Shown in pieces: positions 1-6,313 of a stretch of 6,805 nucleotides of DNA. Numbering within the stretch: position 1 is the first letter of the stretch; every line of letters begins with the position of its first letter. The notes beneath the pieces were generated by a model. It did not search any database and was not told the origin of the DNA. It saw only the letters and a program-made list of their open reading frames with translations. The translations under genes and the position numbers were made by a program. Source of the DNA: Verrucomicrobia bacterium UBA6015 (GTDB lineage: Bacteria > Verrucomicrobiota > Kiritimatiellia > UBA8416); NCBI GenBank assembly GCA_002428045.1, contig DIZZ01000217.1, positions 1 through 6,805 of the forward strand, written 5' to 3'.

Positions 1-358
1 GCAGGTATTCGCGGTCCGTCTCGCGGGGGTGTTCGCGGAAGTAGTGGGTATGCCGGTCGCGGGCATGGGCAAGCCGGTCGCCCGGCCCGGAAATCCAAGG
101 CTCCTGAATGAGCTGGTTGTCCTCCATGAACCGGACAAAGACGCAGCCGAGAATCCAGGCCACAGCCGCCTGCGTCACCTGCTCATCCCGCCAGGTGGTA
201 AACACGTCGCCCGTCCGTTTGGCCGCCCGCGCGGCGTTGTAGCCTGCCTGGAGATGATCACGCACCTCAGGAACGGACTCCGAACGTTCGCGCAGGTCAT
301 CCTCCAGCTTCCGCAAAACGGGCTTTAGATCATTGAGTAGATTTGCGGCAACGATCAT
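1..358 (-). CDS. pglX: BREX-2 adenine-specific DNA methyltransferase PglX, N-terminal part (runs off left edge)
   Basis: First 119 codons of a longer gene that continues past the left edge; the catalytic methyltransferase motifs lie outside the window. The visible protein starts MIVAANLLNDLKPVLRKLED. At residues 64-81 it has AAVAWILGCVFVRFMEDN, followed by a GPGDRLAHARDRHTHYFREH stretch at 91-110 and TDREYL. I recognise this pattern as the amino-terminal region of type 2 BREX PglX proteins. PglX is known to methylate adenine in host DNA, marking it as self, and is required for BREX phage resistance. The start is well supported: GGGAG lies 8 bases before the ATG, and the ATG overlaps the stop of the preceding small frame as ATGA. 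It lies downstream of pglW on the same strand, the usual order in type 2 loci. The identification rests on remembered family sequence, not a search. Confidence 0.88.
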   Translation of the reverse strand, partial: MIVAANLLNDLKPVLRKLEDDLRERSESVPEVRDHLQAGYNAARAAKRTGDVFTTWRDEQVTQAAVAWILGCVFVRFMEDNQLIQEPWISGPGDRLAHARDRHTHYFREHPRETDREYL

Positions 359-573
359 GCGAAAGACTCCCTATTCCGAGCTAAAAACAGGCGTGGCCTT
401 GCTATTACGATGTCCGGATCATGTCCGGATACAGTCGCCCGCCGTCGACAGTTCCATCCGTGATGTTCTCTTAAATAGCTGCAATCGAATGATATATGAT
501 CACGAAACCAACTGGCGCGCCAATCAATCATCGTGCCCGGGAATGTCCGGAAATGTCCGGATAGGGTATTCAT
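355..573 (-). CDS. Possible small gene of 72 codons, translationally coupled between pglW and pglX
   Basis: This frame fills the space between pglW and pglX exactly. Its ATG (573-571) overlaps the pglW stop as ATGA, and its TGA (357-355) overlaps the pglX ATG as ATGA. AAGGAGG lies 4-5 bases before its start, inside the last codons of pglW. Both overlaps and the ribosome site are what translational coupling looks like. The product, starting MNTLSGHFRTFPGTMIDWRA, resembles nothing I know. It is Arg-rich (11 of 72), with three Trp, five His and two Cys, and has no signal peptide or membrane segment. Against it being a conserved protein: the frame uses AGA, AGG, ATA, CTA and TTA codons unlike pglW, and it contains paired TCCGGACAT repeats that may be regulatory DNA. 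It could instead be a leader frame kept open so that ribosomes travel from pglW to pglX. Confidence 0.5.
   Translation of the reverse strand: MNTLSGHFRTFPGTMIDWRASWFRDHISFDCSYLREHHGWNCRRRATVSGHDPDIVIARPRLFLARNRESFA
410..430. repeat. Tandem pair of ATGTCCGGAT repeats (pglX-proximal)
   Basis: Two identical 10-mers, ATGTCCGGAT at 410-419 and 421-430, are 11 bp apart, so they face the same side of the helix. A second pair lies at 543-562 in the same orientation. The pair sits about 50-70 bp upstream of the pglX start. It could be a binding site for a repressor or activator of pglX. The TCCGGA core is itself palindromic. Regulator unknown. Confidence 0.6.
543..562. repeat. Tandem pair of ATGTCCGGAW repeats (pglW-proximal)
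   Basis: ATGTCCGGAA at 543-552 is followed directly by ATGTCCGGAT at 553-562, a spacing of 10 bp. The pair begins a few bases beyond the pglW stop and matches the pair at 410-430. Together the two pairs bracket an AT-rich patch around 470-505 (including GATATATGAT at 491-500). This is an arrangement in which a DNA-binding protein could occupy both sides of an internal promoter. I see no convincing -35/-10 pair there. Confidence 0.6.
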
Positions 574-3500
574 GAACCCTCCTTCTGTGATTTCAGCCAT
601 GCCCCCGGTACTCTCGCATGCTGGCCGCTGCCAATGACTGGAATCGGCTTGCCGGCGATCGTGGGCAGAGGGCCTGCGTTTTCCTCCGGCACCAAAACCC
701 ATAGGCCGTGAAGCTCGCTGCCCTGTACGCCGATCCTGTCACGGAGCCGGTCGAGAAGGCTCATCTGGTCATAGCGGGCGAGGAGTCCAGGGTAGGTCAG
801 AAGGATGGTCTTTCCACACTTGGCGAGGTGGGATTCCACCTCCGGCATGCAAACGCTGAACAAGGTCGCAAGATTGCCCCAGTCCCGGCTGCTGTGGTCG
901 GCCTGGTCGGCCCGCAGCACAACCTCCCACTTGACGCGCTTCTCGGCTGCTTTCACCTTGAGTTCGGTGATGAGCAGGCGATCAAGGTTGCGCGGCTCCA
1001 GTTGGAATCGCTTGTGGAGAACCTGTTCCGCGCGCGCCAGGTCATGTGGGGCTACCGACAGAACAAGGAAAGCGCCGTCTTTATCGGCACTGGCGAGCTT
1101 CCGTTCAAACAACCGTACCTCGGCTTCATTCTCGGCCGGGGTCGTTACGGCCTCAACCACGGTTCCCCTTGTGCCGTAGGTGCCGCTGCTCAGGGTGTAC
1201 TGGTCGGTCCGGCAGAAACGGTACGCGCCTTGGCCATCCGCCGCGGAGGGAACCCAGTCCATCTCCAAACCGATTTCGGCCAGCAAGTCATCCAACGCGG
1301 GGCGGTCGGGAAGTTCCGCGCTCTCAGGATAGCGACCCTTGACGCGCTCCCGCACGGCAGTCACCGTCAATTCGGTGCTGCCGGAAAGCGCTCCGGCGGC
1401 TAAACGAAGCGACCGGAGGGCCGTCATGTTCCTGGGGTAGATCTCCATGCGACTGGAGACGGCGGCCCCTGCCGAGAGATAGACGGCCAGTTTCAACAAA
1501 TCGCTGTCGGTGCGGAGCCCCATCTGCCCTTCCGGCAGCGGCACCGCCCGCAAACGCTGGACGGCACGGTCGGGTGCCACCAACGGATCCTGATTAGCCA
1601 GGTCATCGGCCATGCCGCCCAGCTTCTCGACATACCGGACCAATTCGGCAGCCTGCGTGATCAGGACACGGTCGTTGACGCGGCTATCGGTGAACCGGGA
1701 ATCCTGGTTGCCTCGCTCGGCCTCAACCGCCGCTCGCACGACGGCGATGGCACGTCGCGTGCGCTGGGGCTCGTCAGTCACGGAGCCGCGGGCGGCCAGG
1801 ACGGCGGCAACGACATCGGGCATGCTCATCACCCCGCCATACCCGTTGAGAATGCTGTGAATATCGTCCCGGAGCGGTGTGAGTGAAGGCATGCGACGCC
1901 ACTGCTCCCTGGCGTTGACGACAATCTGGCCGACACGGGCGCGTGTCACATGGAACCGCCGCCCAAGCTCGCTCTGGTTGGGCCACGCGCCCATGGGCTG
2001 ATCCTCGGATATACCGAGATACGCCATCAGGGCCTCTTTCGAACTGGATTGTGGCTTTCCTCCGGTGCTGCAGACGTCCCTGAATAGGGCATCCACACTG
2101 AAACCCTCGCCCGGGGAAACGGCAGGTTCTTCCTCACCCGGCTGCTTGACCCGCTCCAGACCGGCCCGTTCGTCCACTTCGATGTCCGGGAACTTGCGAT
2201 GCAGGTTGTGGGCAAGCTCCGTGATCTCCTTCCGGGTCTTGTGTCCAACGCCCCGAAGCTGGCGGAAACGGATAATGGGCAGGCGAAGCAAGCCCTCAAC
2301 GCTCATCACGTTGAGGTGGTCCATGGCATTCAGCGCCCGTGTGCTGAGCCCTAACGTGATCAACGGGGTTTGCCGGTCGGCATTGGCGATAGCCTGGGCC
2401 TGATCGACCTCCGCTTCGTGGACCGTTGCGGTGGGCGCCTTCTCCACATGCTCGAACACGCCACGCCAGGCACGCAGCATTTCGTCGGCGTTGTCAAAGC
2501 GCTTCCTGTAATCGCGACGGAGGGAACGCTCGAAGAACTCGGTCATGGGGCCTCGAAGACTGGGCTCGAACATCTCCGTCTGTATGGCCGCTTCGCAGGC
2601 GAGCATGGCCGGATCGCTCTTGCCATCCCCCCATTGCGGGATCGTTCCGGTGGCCATCTCGTAGAGCGTCATCGCGGCCGAGAAGCGTTCGGCATAGAGG
2701 TCGTAGGTTCGCGGCGACGGCGTTTGCAGGAATGGGTCACGGTATCGAATCGTGCCGGCGCGAGTGTTGTCCAGCGGGGTGGACGACAGCGAGAAATCGA
2801 AGAGAAGCAGGCGCAGCTTGCTCTTGCTGGTCGGATATCCGATGCCGATGTTCTCAGGCTTGATGTCACGATGGTAGATCCCGTGCTCCTCCAGGTGTTT
2901 CAGGATGTCCAGCAGGTCTTCGCCGAAACGCTGCAGGAATTCCAACTGCATCCGGCCGTCCTGGCGGAGCCGCTGGGCGAGCGTCTGGTCCCCCGCATAC
3001 TGGACCGTGAACCCTCGAAGCCCGCTGACCTGGGCAAGCTCATACGCCTCCGCAACCAGGGGATGGCGCAGTTTCTTGATCGCCTTGTATTCCGCTTCCA
3101 GCCGCTCTGCGTACTCGGGCTTGTTGGCCAGCTTGAGCACGACCTCCCGCCCTTTGTATTCCACAAGGAAAGCCGTCGCCGATCCCCCGGCACCCAGGCG
3201 CTTCTTGACCCTGAATCCGCCTTCGAGCTGGTCTCCCGTACGGGCGTCCAGCGGATTCGCCACGGATTCATCATCGGGGCGGGTCAACTCCTCTTCCACC
3301 CGCTCAAGAGCCTCCAGAAAATCGGTGACCGAGTCCCACCGGTTATTGACGTCCGGGTGGGTGCTGTACTTGATGAGGTCGCGCAGCTCGCTGCCTGCGC
3401 CATCGCTTACGGCGGCGATGTCCAGCCCCCTCTGCTCGGCCAGCTTCTGGTTGAGTTCCTTTGCTGAAGCGGCAGGCGGGACCCCGGAAAAGATCTGGTA

Positions 3501-4775
3501 GGTAATCGCCCCGAGGGAGAACACGTCGACGTATGGCTCGGCACTGTCAGGGGAGGTGATGGCTTCCGGCGCCATATAGAGTAGAGACCCATCCTCAACC
3601 AGTTGGTCAGGGTGCAAGGTGTAGGTCATCCTCCACGCACTGGTGGTGCTGGTGCTGATGAACTGCCGACCGAGCTGCCAGTTGAAAACCTTGATCCTGG
3701 GGTTGGACGTTTCCGGGTCGTAGACCAAAACGCTATGGGGGCTGAGGGTCCTGTGCACGATACCTTTGCCATGTGCGAACTTCAGCGCCTCGGATATCTG
3801 GCGAACCAGACTGAGACGGATGTCTACGGGAAGGCTGTCCCCCCGCTGACTGAGAAAGTGATCGAGCCGTATGGCGCCAGGATCGTGCCGGAAGATGAGC
3901 GCGGGACCCAACTCATGCTGGGTGAATTGCTCGGCGTGCAGTATCCCGTCGTGGTCCAGTTGCTCCAGTAGCCGGAACTCACGTTCCGCCGCCCGGTTGA
4001 TCAGGCTCTTCGTGGCTTCACTTTCATGAAGAGCGACATTATAGATTCGGACACGCCGCTTGACGTTCTTCATGGACACATGTGAAGCCGACCATTCCTG
4101 ATAGGTATCCTTGGGACACTGGAACAACAGGTCCTCCAGAACAAAATCCCCGACTTTTTTGGACCGCTGGGAGGGGCGAATACCAATCTGCTCGATTGCC
4201 CGGCCCACCGCCTTGGCCGTCGGGGTGTCGTTGCGGCGGCTGTCCGGCTTGAGCCCGATGCAGTCCCGGTCCAGCAGGGCAGCCATGATGCCCTTTTTCT
4301 GCATTTTCGGATCATCTCGAAGACAGACACGGTTGCGCGCCGGTCCGGAAAGGTGACATTCCAGATTGGCGTCCGAACAGAAGACCAGTTCGTCCAGATA
4401 GGGAGAGGCCACCTTGCCGAGTGCTTTCTGCCGCCGCAGCAGGGATGCGAACTTCCCCACCTTGCGGTGAAGCAGGAGCAGCGGATTGTCCCGTGTATGG
4501 ATACGTCCGTCCGCATCGGTCCATTTCCATGTGCTGTTGTCGCCTGTGAGCTTGCCAGGCCTACTCTTGATTTCCACCATGAAAAAGCCAGCCGGCGTCA
4601 GGACAAGCAGGTCGACCTCGTTGATCGTCCCATCGTCGGCGATGAACTCGAAATTGGACCAGGCGCGGTACGGTTCGTGGTCTGGCAGGCGGTCACGGAT
4701 AAAGGCCAGCGCCTCACGCTCCCAGGGAAACTGCGAAGGGCTGATCTCCTGCCATCTATCGGATACCATCGCCAT
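570..4775 (-). CDS. pglW: BREX-2 serine/threonine kinase PglW with NERD domain
   Basis: Encodes 1401 residues, close to the usual PglW size. Domains in order: (1) NERD nuclease-like domain, about 15-130, with D55 in NEVDLLVL and E68/K70 in FMVEIKS, the PD-(D/E)XK pattern; (2) a kinase-like domain, about 212-490, with HRTLSPHSV at 341-349 and NWQ at 365-367 where HRD and DFG should be, so probably a pseudokinase; (3) a complete kinase, about 520-775, with glycine loop LGAGGSA from 527, K548, HRDIKPEN at 635-642 and DFS at 660-662; (4) an alpha-CTD-like helix-hairpin-helix, about 805-860; (5) a sigma-4-like helix-turn-helix, about 930-962; (6) a C-terminal region with KTILLTYPGLLARYDQM from 1322, typical of PglW. 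PglW is a cytoplasmic kinase required for type 2 BREX defence; its targets are not visible here. GGAAG lies 7 bases before the chosen ATG; a second in-frame ATG two codons later has poorer spacing. It is the first gene of the operon in this window. Confidence 0.95.
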   Translation of the reverse strand: MAMVSDRWQEISPSQFPWEREALAFIRDRLPDHEPYRAWSNFEFIADDGTINEVDLLVLTPAGFFMVEIKSRPGKLTGDNSTWKWTDADGRIHTRDNPLLLLHRKVGKFASLLRRQKALGKVASPYLDELVFCSDANLECHLSGPARNRVCLRDDPKMQKKGIMAALLDRDCIGLKPDSRRNDTPTAKAVGRAIEQIGIRPSQRSKKVGDFVLEDLLFQCPKDTYQEWSASHVSMKNVKRRVRIYNVALHESEATKSLINRAAEREFRLLEQLDHDGILHAEQFTQHELGPALIFRHDPGAIRLDHFLSQRGDSLPVDIRLSLVRQISEALKFAHGKGIVHRTLSPHSVLVYDPETSNPRIKVFNWQLGRQFISTSTTSAWRMTYTLHPDQLVEDGSLLYMAPEAITSPDSAEPYVDVFSLGAITYQIFSGVPPAASAKELNQKLAEQRGLDIAAVSDGAGSELRDLIKYSTHPDVNNRWDSVTDFLEALERVEEELTRPDDESVANPLDARTGDQLEGGFRVKKRLGAGGSATAFLVEYKGREVVLKLANKPEYAERLEAEYKAIKKLRHPLVAEAYELAQVSGLRGFTVQYAGDQTLAQRLRQDGRMQLEFLQRFGEDLLDILKHLEEHGIYHRDIKPENIGIGYPTSKSKLRLLLFDFSLSSTPLDNTRAGTIRYRDPFLQTPSPRTYDLYAERFSAAMTLYEMATGTIPQWGDGKSDPAMLACEAAIQTEMFEPSLRGPMTEFFERSLRRDYRKRFDNADEMLRAWRGVFEHVEKAPTATVHEAEVDQAQAIANADRQTPLITLGLSTRALNAMDHLNVMSVEGLLRLPIIRFRQLRGVGHKTRKEITELAHNLHRKFPDIEVDERAGLERVKQPGEEEPAVSPGEGFSVDALFRDVCSTGGKPQSSSKEALMAYLGISEDQPMGAWPNQSELGRRFHVTRARVGQIVVNAREQWRRMPSLTPLRDDIHSILNGYGGVMSMPDVVAAVLAARGSVTDEPQRTRRAIAVVRAAVEAERGNQDSRFTDSRVNDRVLITQAAELVRYVEKLGGMADDLANQDPLVAPDRAVQRLRAVPLPEGQMGLRTDSDLLKLAVYLSAGAAVSSRMEIYPRNMTALRSLRLAAGALSGSTELTVTAVRERVKGRYPESAELPDRPALDDLLAEIGLEMDWVPSAADGQGAYRFCRTDQYTLSSGTYGTRGTVVEAVTTPAENEAEVRLFERKLASADKDGAFLVLSVAPHDLARAEQVLHKRFQLEPRNLDRLLITELKVKAAEKRVKWEVVLRADQADHSSRDWGNLATLFSVCMPEVESHLAKCGKTILLTYPGLLARYDQMSLLDRLRDRIGVQGSELHGLWVLVPEENAGPLPTIAGKPIPVIGSGQHARVPGAWLKSQKEGS

Positions 4776-4873
4776 TATTTTTCTTCCGTACGGTCTTTCG
4801 CTGATGCCTACACTGCTCTATCCGGCGGTTGCTATCCTCCCGCATGCCTAGATGATTTTGACTCTATCCTCAA

Positions 4874-4902
4874 AATCTACGCCAATCACCGACCTCATGC
4901 AA
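4874..4902 (-). promoter_or_regulatory. Candidate sigma-70 promoter for pglW
   Basis: Read on the minus strand, TTGCAT (4902-4897) and TAGATT (4879-4874) are separated by 17 bases. They match the -35 and -10 consensus at 3 of 6 and 4 of 6 positions. The -10 box lies about 100 bases upstream of the pglW start, which would give a long untranslated leader. The match is weak, and other weak pairs cannot be excluded. Confidence 0.25.
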
Positions 4903-4997
4903 TAGAAAACAGACCATGTCAGCCAGTGCCAATTCACGCCTGCTGCCCCCCGGGCTTACTGCGATGTAAGATGCATCCGCAACCGGTGACTTTTTCC

Positions 4998-5017
4998 GCT
5001 GGCAAACAAGCTGGCAA
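4998..5017 (+). repeat. Direct repeat GCTGGCAA x2, period 12
   Basis: GCTGGCAA occurs at 4998-5005 and 5010-5017. The first copy contains the candidate -35 box of the plus-strand promoter and the second lies in its spacer. Protein bound here would be placed to block or aid RNA polymerase. With only two copies of 8 bp, chance cannot be ruled out. Confidence 0.35.
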
Positions 5018-5028
5018 GCCCCTATAGT
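5000..5028 (+). promoter_or_regulatory. Candidate sigma-70 promoter for the HTH gene
   Basis: TGGCAA (5000-5005) and TATAGT (5023-5028) are 17 bases apart. The -10 box matches consensus at 5 of 6 positions and the -35 at about 3 of 6. Transcription would start near 5035, about 85 bases before the coding start. This is the best -10 box I found in the intergenic region for the plus strand. Confidence 0.35.
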
Positions 5029-5054
5029 CACGAGCTGCGGCTGTAAATAAGGCA

Positions 5055-5068
5055 TGAACGCTCGTTCA
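5055..5068. promoter_or_regulatory. Palindrome TGAACG-CT-CGTTCA, possible operator
   Basis: Six-base arms, TGAACG at 5055-5060 and CGTTCA at 5063-5068, are separated by two bases. The element lies between the candidate -10 box and the start of the helix-turn-helix gene, where a repressor site would act. No T-run follows, so it is not a terminator. Binding by the neighbouring gene's own product is only a guess. Confidence 0.35.
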
Positions 5069-5118
5069 AGTTGTTTTAGGCAGACAAAGCCCACTTTTAA
5101 CGTATCTCAACAGGTGCG

Positions 5119-6042
5119 ATGATGTTTATCGACGACGAAGCGAGAGTCAGAGTAGATTGTACCAAGGGGGAGCGACCTTGGCGGATGCTTTGGAATAAGC
5201 GCAACTTCCTTGTATTGCGGCACGGCTTCCTTGTGCCCGATGACATGATAACGTTGACGGAATCCGAACGGCAAGTTCTTGATTCTGAAAAACCAAAGAA
5301 TGGTGATGAAGCTTGGCAATTATTGTTTTTGAAAGGTCTGCAAGAGTCCCTGATCCTGCTACTGAAACAAGAAGACGCACCAGAGTGTTTTGTGCCGGAA
5401 AGCATCTCCACAGAGACGAAGGAGGCTGACTGTCCACATGACTGCAAGATACGCCACAACGGGCGATCTATTGACGCTCGCATCATCGTCACAAAACAGT
5501 GCTGCGAGCTACCGCCTAGCCTACAGGTGGATAAGGTTCGAGAAACACACGGCGTTCACGATTTCTGGTTCGCTCCAACTACCCCTGATAAAGGAGCATA
5601 TCTCAAGTTATCTCGCATCGAACGGAATGACGAGGGACATATCCTGCTTAATCTTGATAATGGCGATTTGATCTGCTTCGAACCCCTCGACACTGCCGTG
5701 CCGACACCATGGCCCTACGAGATCACCGCGCTATTTTCAGGGTACATCCGAACAGACACATTTCCTGCGGCCTGCTGGCTGGAGCTGGTGTTCCCTCCGA
5801 ATGTCGAGCATGCCCAGGATGACACGATGATCCTCGGAAAGCGGTTTTCAAAGATCAGTGACGAGGCCAGCTTTGGCGAAATGCTGTCGGTTCCGGAGGC
5901 TGCCAGCTACGCGAACGTCAGCGTCCGCACGATACAACGCTGGATCAAGGACGATCTGCTTCAAGGCGTCAAGGGATCCGGTTCATTGCTTCGCATACCG
6001 AAAAGTTCCTTGGCCACATACGCAAAGCGTCCTAACGCCTGA
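5119..6042 (+). CDS. Uncharacterised protein with C-terminal excisionase/MerR-type helix-turn-helix
   Basis: Encodes 307 residues. Residues about 255-303 (LSVPEAASYANVSVRTIQRW, then a KGSGSLLRIPKSSLATY stretch) form a winged helix-turn-helix of the excisionase/MerR-like kind (HTH_17). In such domains the first helix pair reads sequence and a short wing precedes a final helix. Residues 1-250 are unrecognised. They are mixed alpha/beta in character, with scattered Cys (105, 109, 128, 129) but no clear metal site, no signal peptide and no membrane segment. A stop codon at 5098 limits the start to 5119 or the adjacent ATG at 5122; AGGTG at 5112-5116 is better spaced for 5122. The gene is divergent from pglW and less GC-rich, suggesting separate origin. 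By position and domain it may regulate the BREX operon or itself, but a role in a mobile element is equally possible. Confidence 0.82.
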   Translation: MMFIDDEARVRVDCTKGERPWRMLWNKRNFLVLRHGFLVPDDMITLTESERQVLDSEKPKNGDEAWQLLFLKGLQESLILLLKQEDAPECFVPESISTETKEADCPHDCKIRHNGRSIDARIIVTKQCCELPPSLQVDKVRETHGVHDFWFAPTTPDKGAYLKLSRIERNDEGHILLNLDNGDLICFEPLDTAVPTPWPYEITALFSGYIRTDTFPAACWLELVFPPNVEHAQDDTMILGKRFSKISDEASFGEMLSVPEAASYANVSVRTIQRWIKDDLLQGVKGSGSLLRIPKSSLATYAKRPNA

Positions 6043-6069
6043 TATTCAAGCTTTGTTCTCGAATATCAG
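6039..6069. repeat. 9-bp inverted repeat at the stop codon of the HTH gene
   Basis: CTGATATTC (6039-6047) and GAATATCAG (6061-6069) are perfect 9-bp inverted copies separated by 13 bases. The left arm includes the TGA stop. The stem is AT-rich and is followed by TACAGGGCGG, not a T-run, so it is not a standard intrinsic terminator. It may stabilise the 3' end of the transcript or be a protein-binding site. Confidence 0.45.
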
Positions 6070-6313
6070 TACAGGGCGGGGCGAACATTTAGCGGCGTAG
6101 CTAACCTTCGTCCGTATACTGCAAAAACCTGTCAAATCTATTTTTAAGAATTTTTGTCGTCCTCGCGTCGTTCTCTTGTCGCGCCCATGTCGTTTTGTCG
6201 CGCTCCCTCCAAAATGCCCGTTTCTTTCAAAAACATGCAGTATGTTTGCCGTGTCGCGAAAAGAAAAAGCACGTTGCCAATCTTTGATCGCGGCGGACAC
6301 AGGAGGCGAAAAG
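6043..6313. other. Non-coding stretch between the HTH gene and the right-edge gene
   Basis: This 271-bp stretch has no supported gene. Frames on both strands run through it but lack ribosome sites. It holds the inverted repeat at its left end, an AT-rich patch at 6122-6155, the GTCG array (6154-6205) and a further TGTCGCG at 6252-6258. TATACT at 6115-6120 resembles a -10 box but has no -35 partner at a proper distance, so I do not call a promoter. Confidence 0.6.
6154..6205. repeat. Helically phased GTCG array (11-bp period)
   Basis: Four consecutive 11-bp units are visible: TTGTCGTCCTC (6154), GCGTCGTTCTC (6165), TTGTCGCGCCC (6176) and ATGTCGTTTTG (6187). They put GTCG at 6156, 6167, 6178 and 6189, exactly 11 bp apart. 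A fifth copy, TTGTCGCGCTC, starts at 6195, out of phase by 3. Another TGTCGCG occurs at 6252. The array lies 110-160 bp upstream of the right-edge gene. One-turn spacing suggests cooperative protein binding, as in operators or replication iterons. No binding protein is identified. Confidence 0.5.

Larger units (their letters stand above)
4776..5118. other. Divergent intergenic region between pglW and the HTH gene
   Basis: This 343-bp stretch separates two genes that start away from each other, so it must hold both promoters or be crossed by longer transcripts. It is less GC-rich than pglW. Frames crossing it on either strand have no ribosome sites and atypical composition, and I see no gene in it. 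It contains the candidate promoters, direct repeat and palindrome listed separately. A short hairpin, CTTAC at 4955-4959 with GTAAG at 4966-4970, has no T-run and is not a terminator. Confidence 0.7.

Noticed and set aside
29..328. Plus-strand frame of 99 codons at the left edge
   Set aside because: It is antisense to the pglX start, which has matching family sequence and a good ribosome site.
470..510. Internal promoter for pglX on the minus strand
   Set aside because: The patch is AT-rich, but no -35/-10 pair with 16-18 bp spacing is convincing. Noted only as a possibility with the repeats.
410..562. CRISPR array
   Set aside because: Repeats are only about 10 bp, the spacings are one helical turn, and there are no spacers or cas genes.
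708..1403. Plus-strand open frame of 231 codons opposite the C-terminal part of pglW
   Set aside because: Antisense shadow of a clearly coding region, no start signal and no recognisable motif.
2370..3467. Long plus-strand open frame (365 codons) opposite pglW
   Set aside because: It is antisense to the kinase domains of pglW, has no ribosome site, and its product resembles no known protein. Long antisense frames are expected opposite GC-rich genes.
4353..5027. Plus-strand frame crossing the pglW start and the intergenic region
   Set aside because: It lies mostly antisense to the NERD domain, has no Shine-Dalgarno site, and ends in low-complexity sequence with no domain. A ribosome site and domain evidence favour pglW.
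6116..6243. ATACTGCA (6116-6123) and TGCAGTAT (6236-6243) as element ends
   Set aside because: Only 8 bp, 112 bp apart, with no transposase between and no target duplication. Probably chance.
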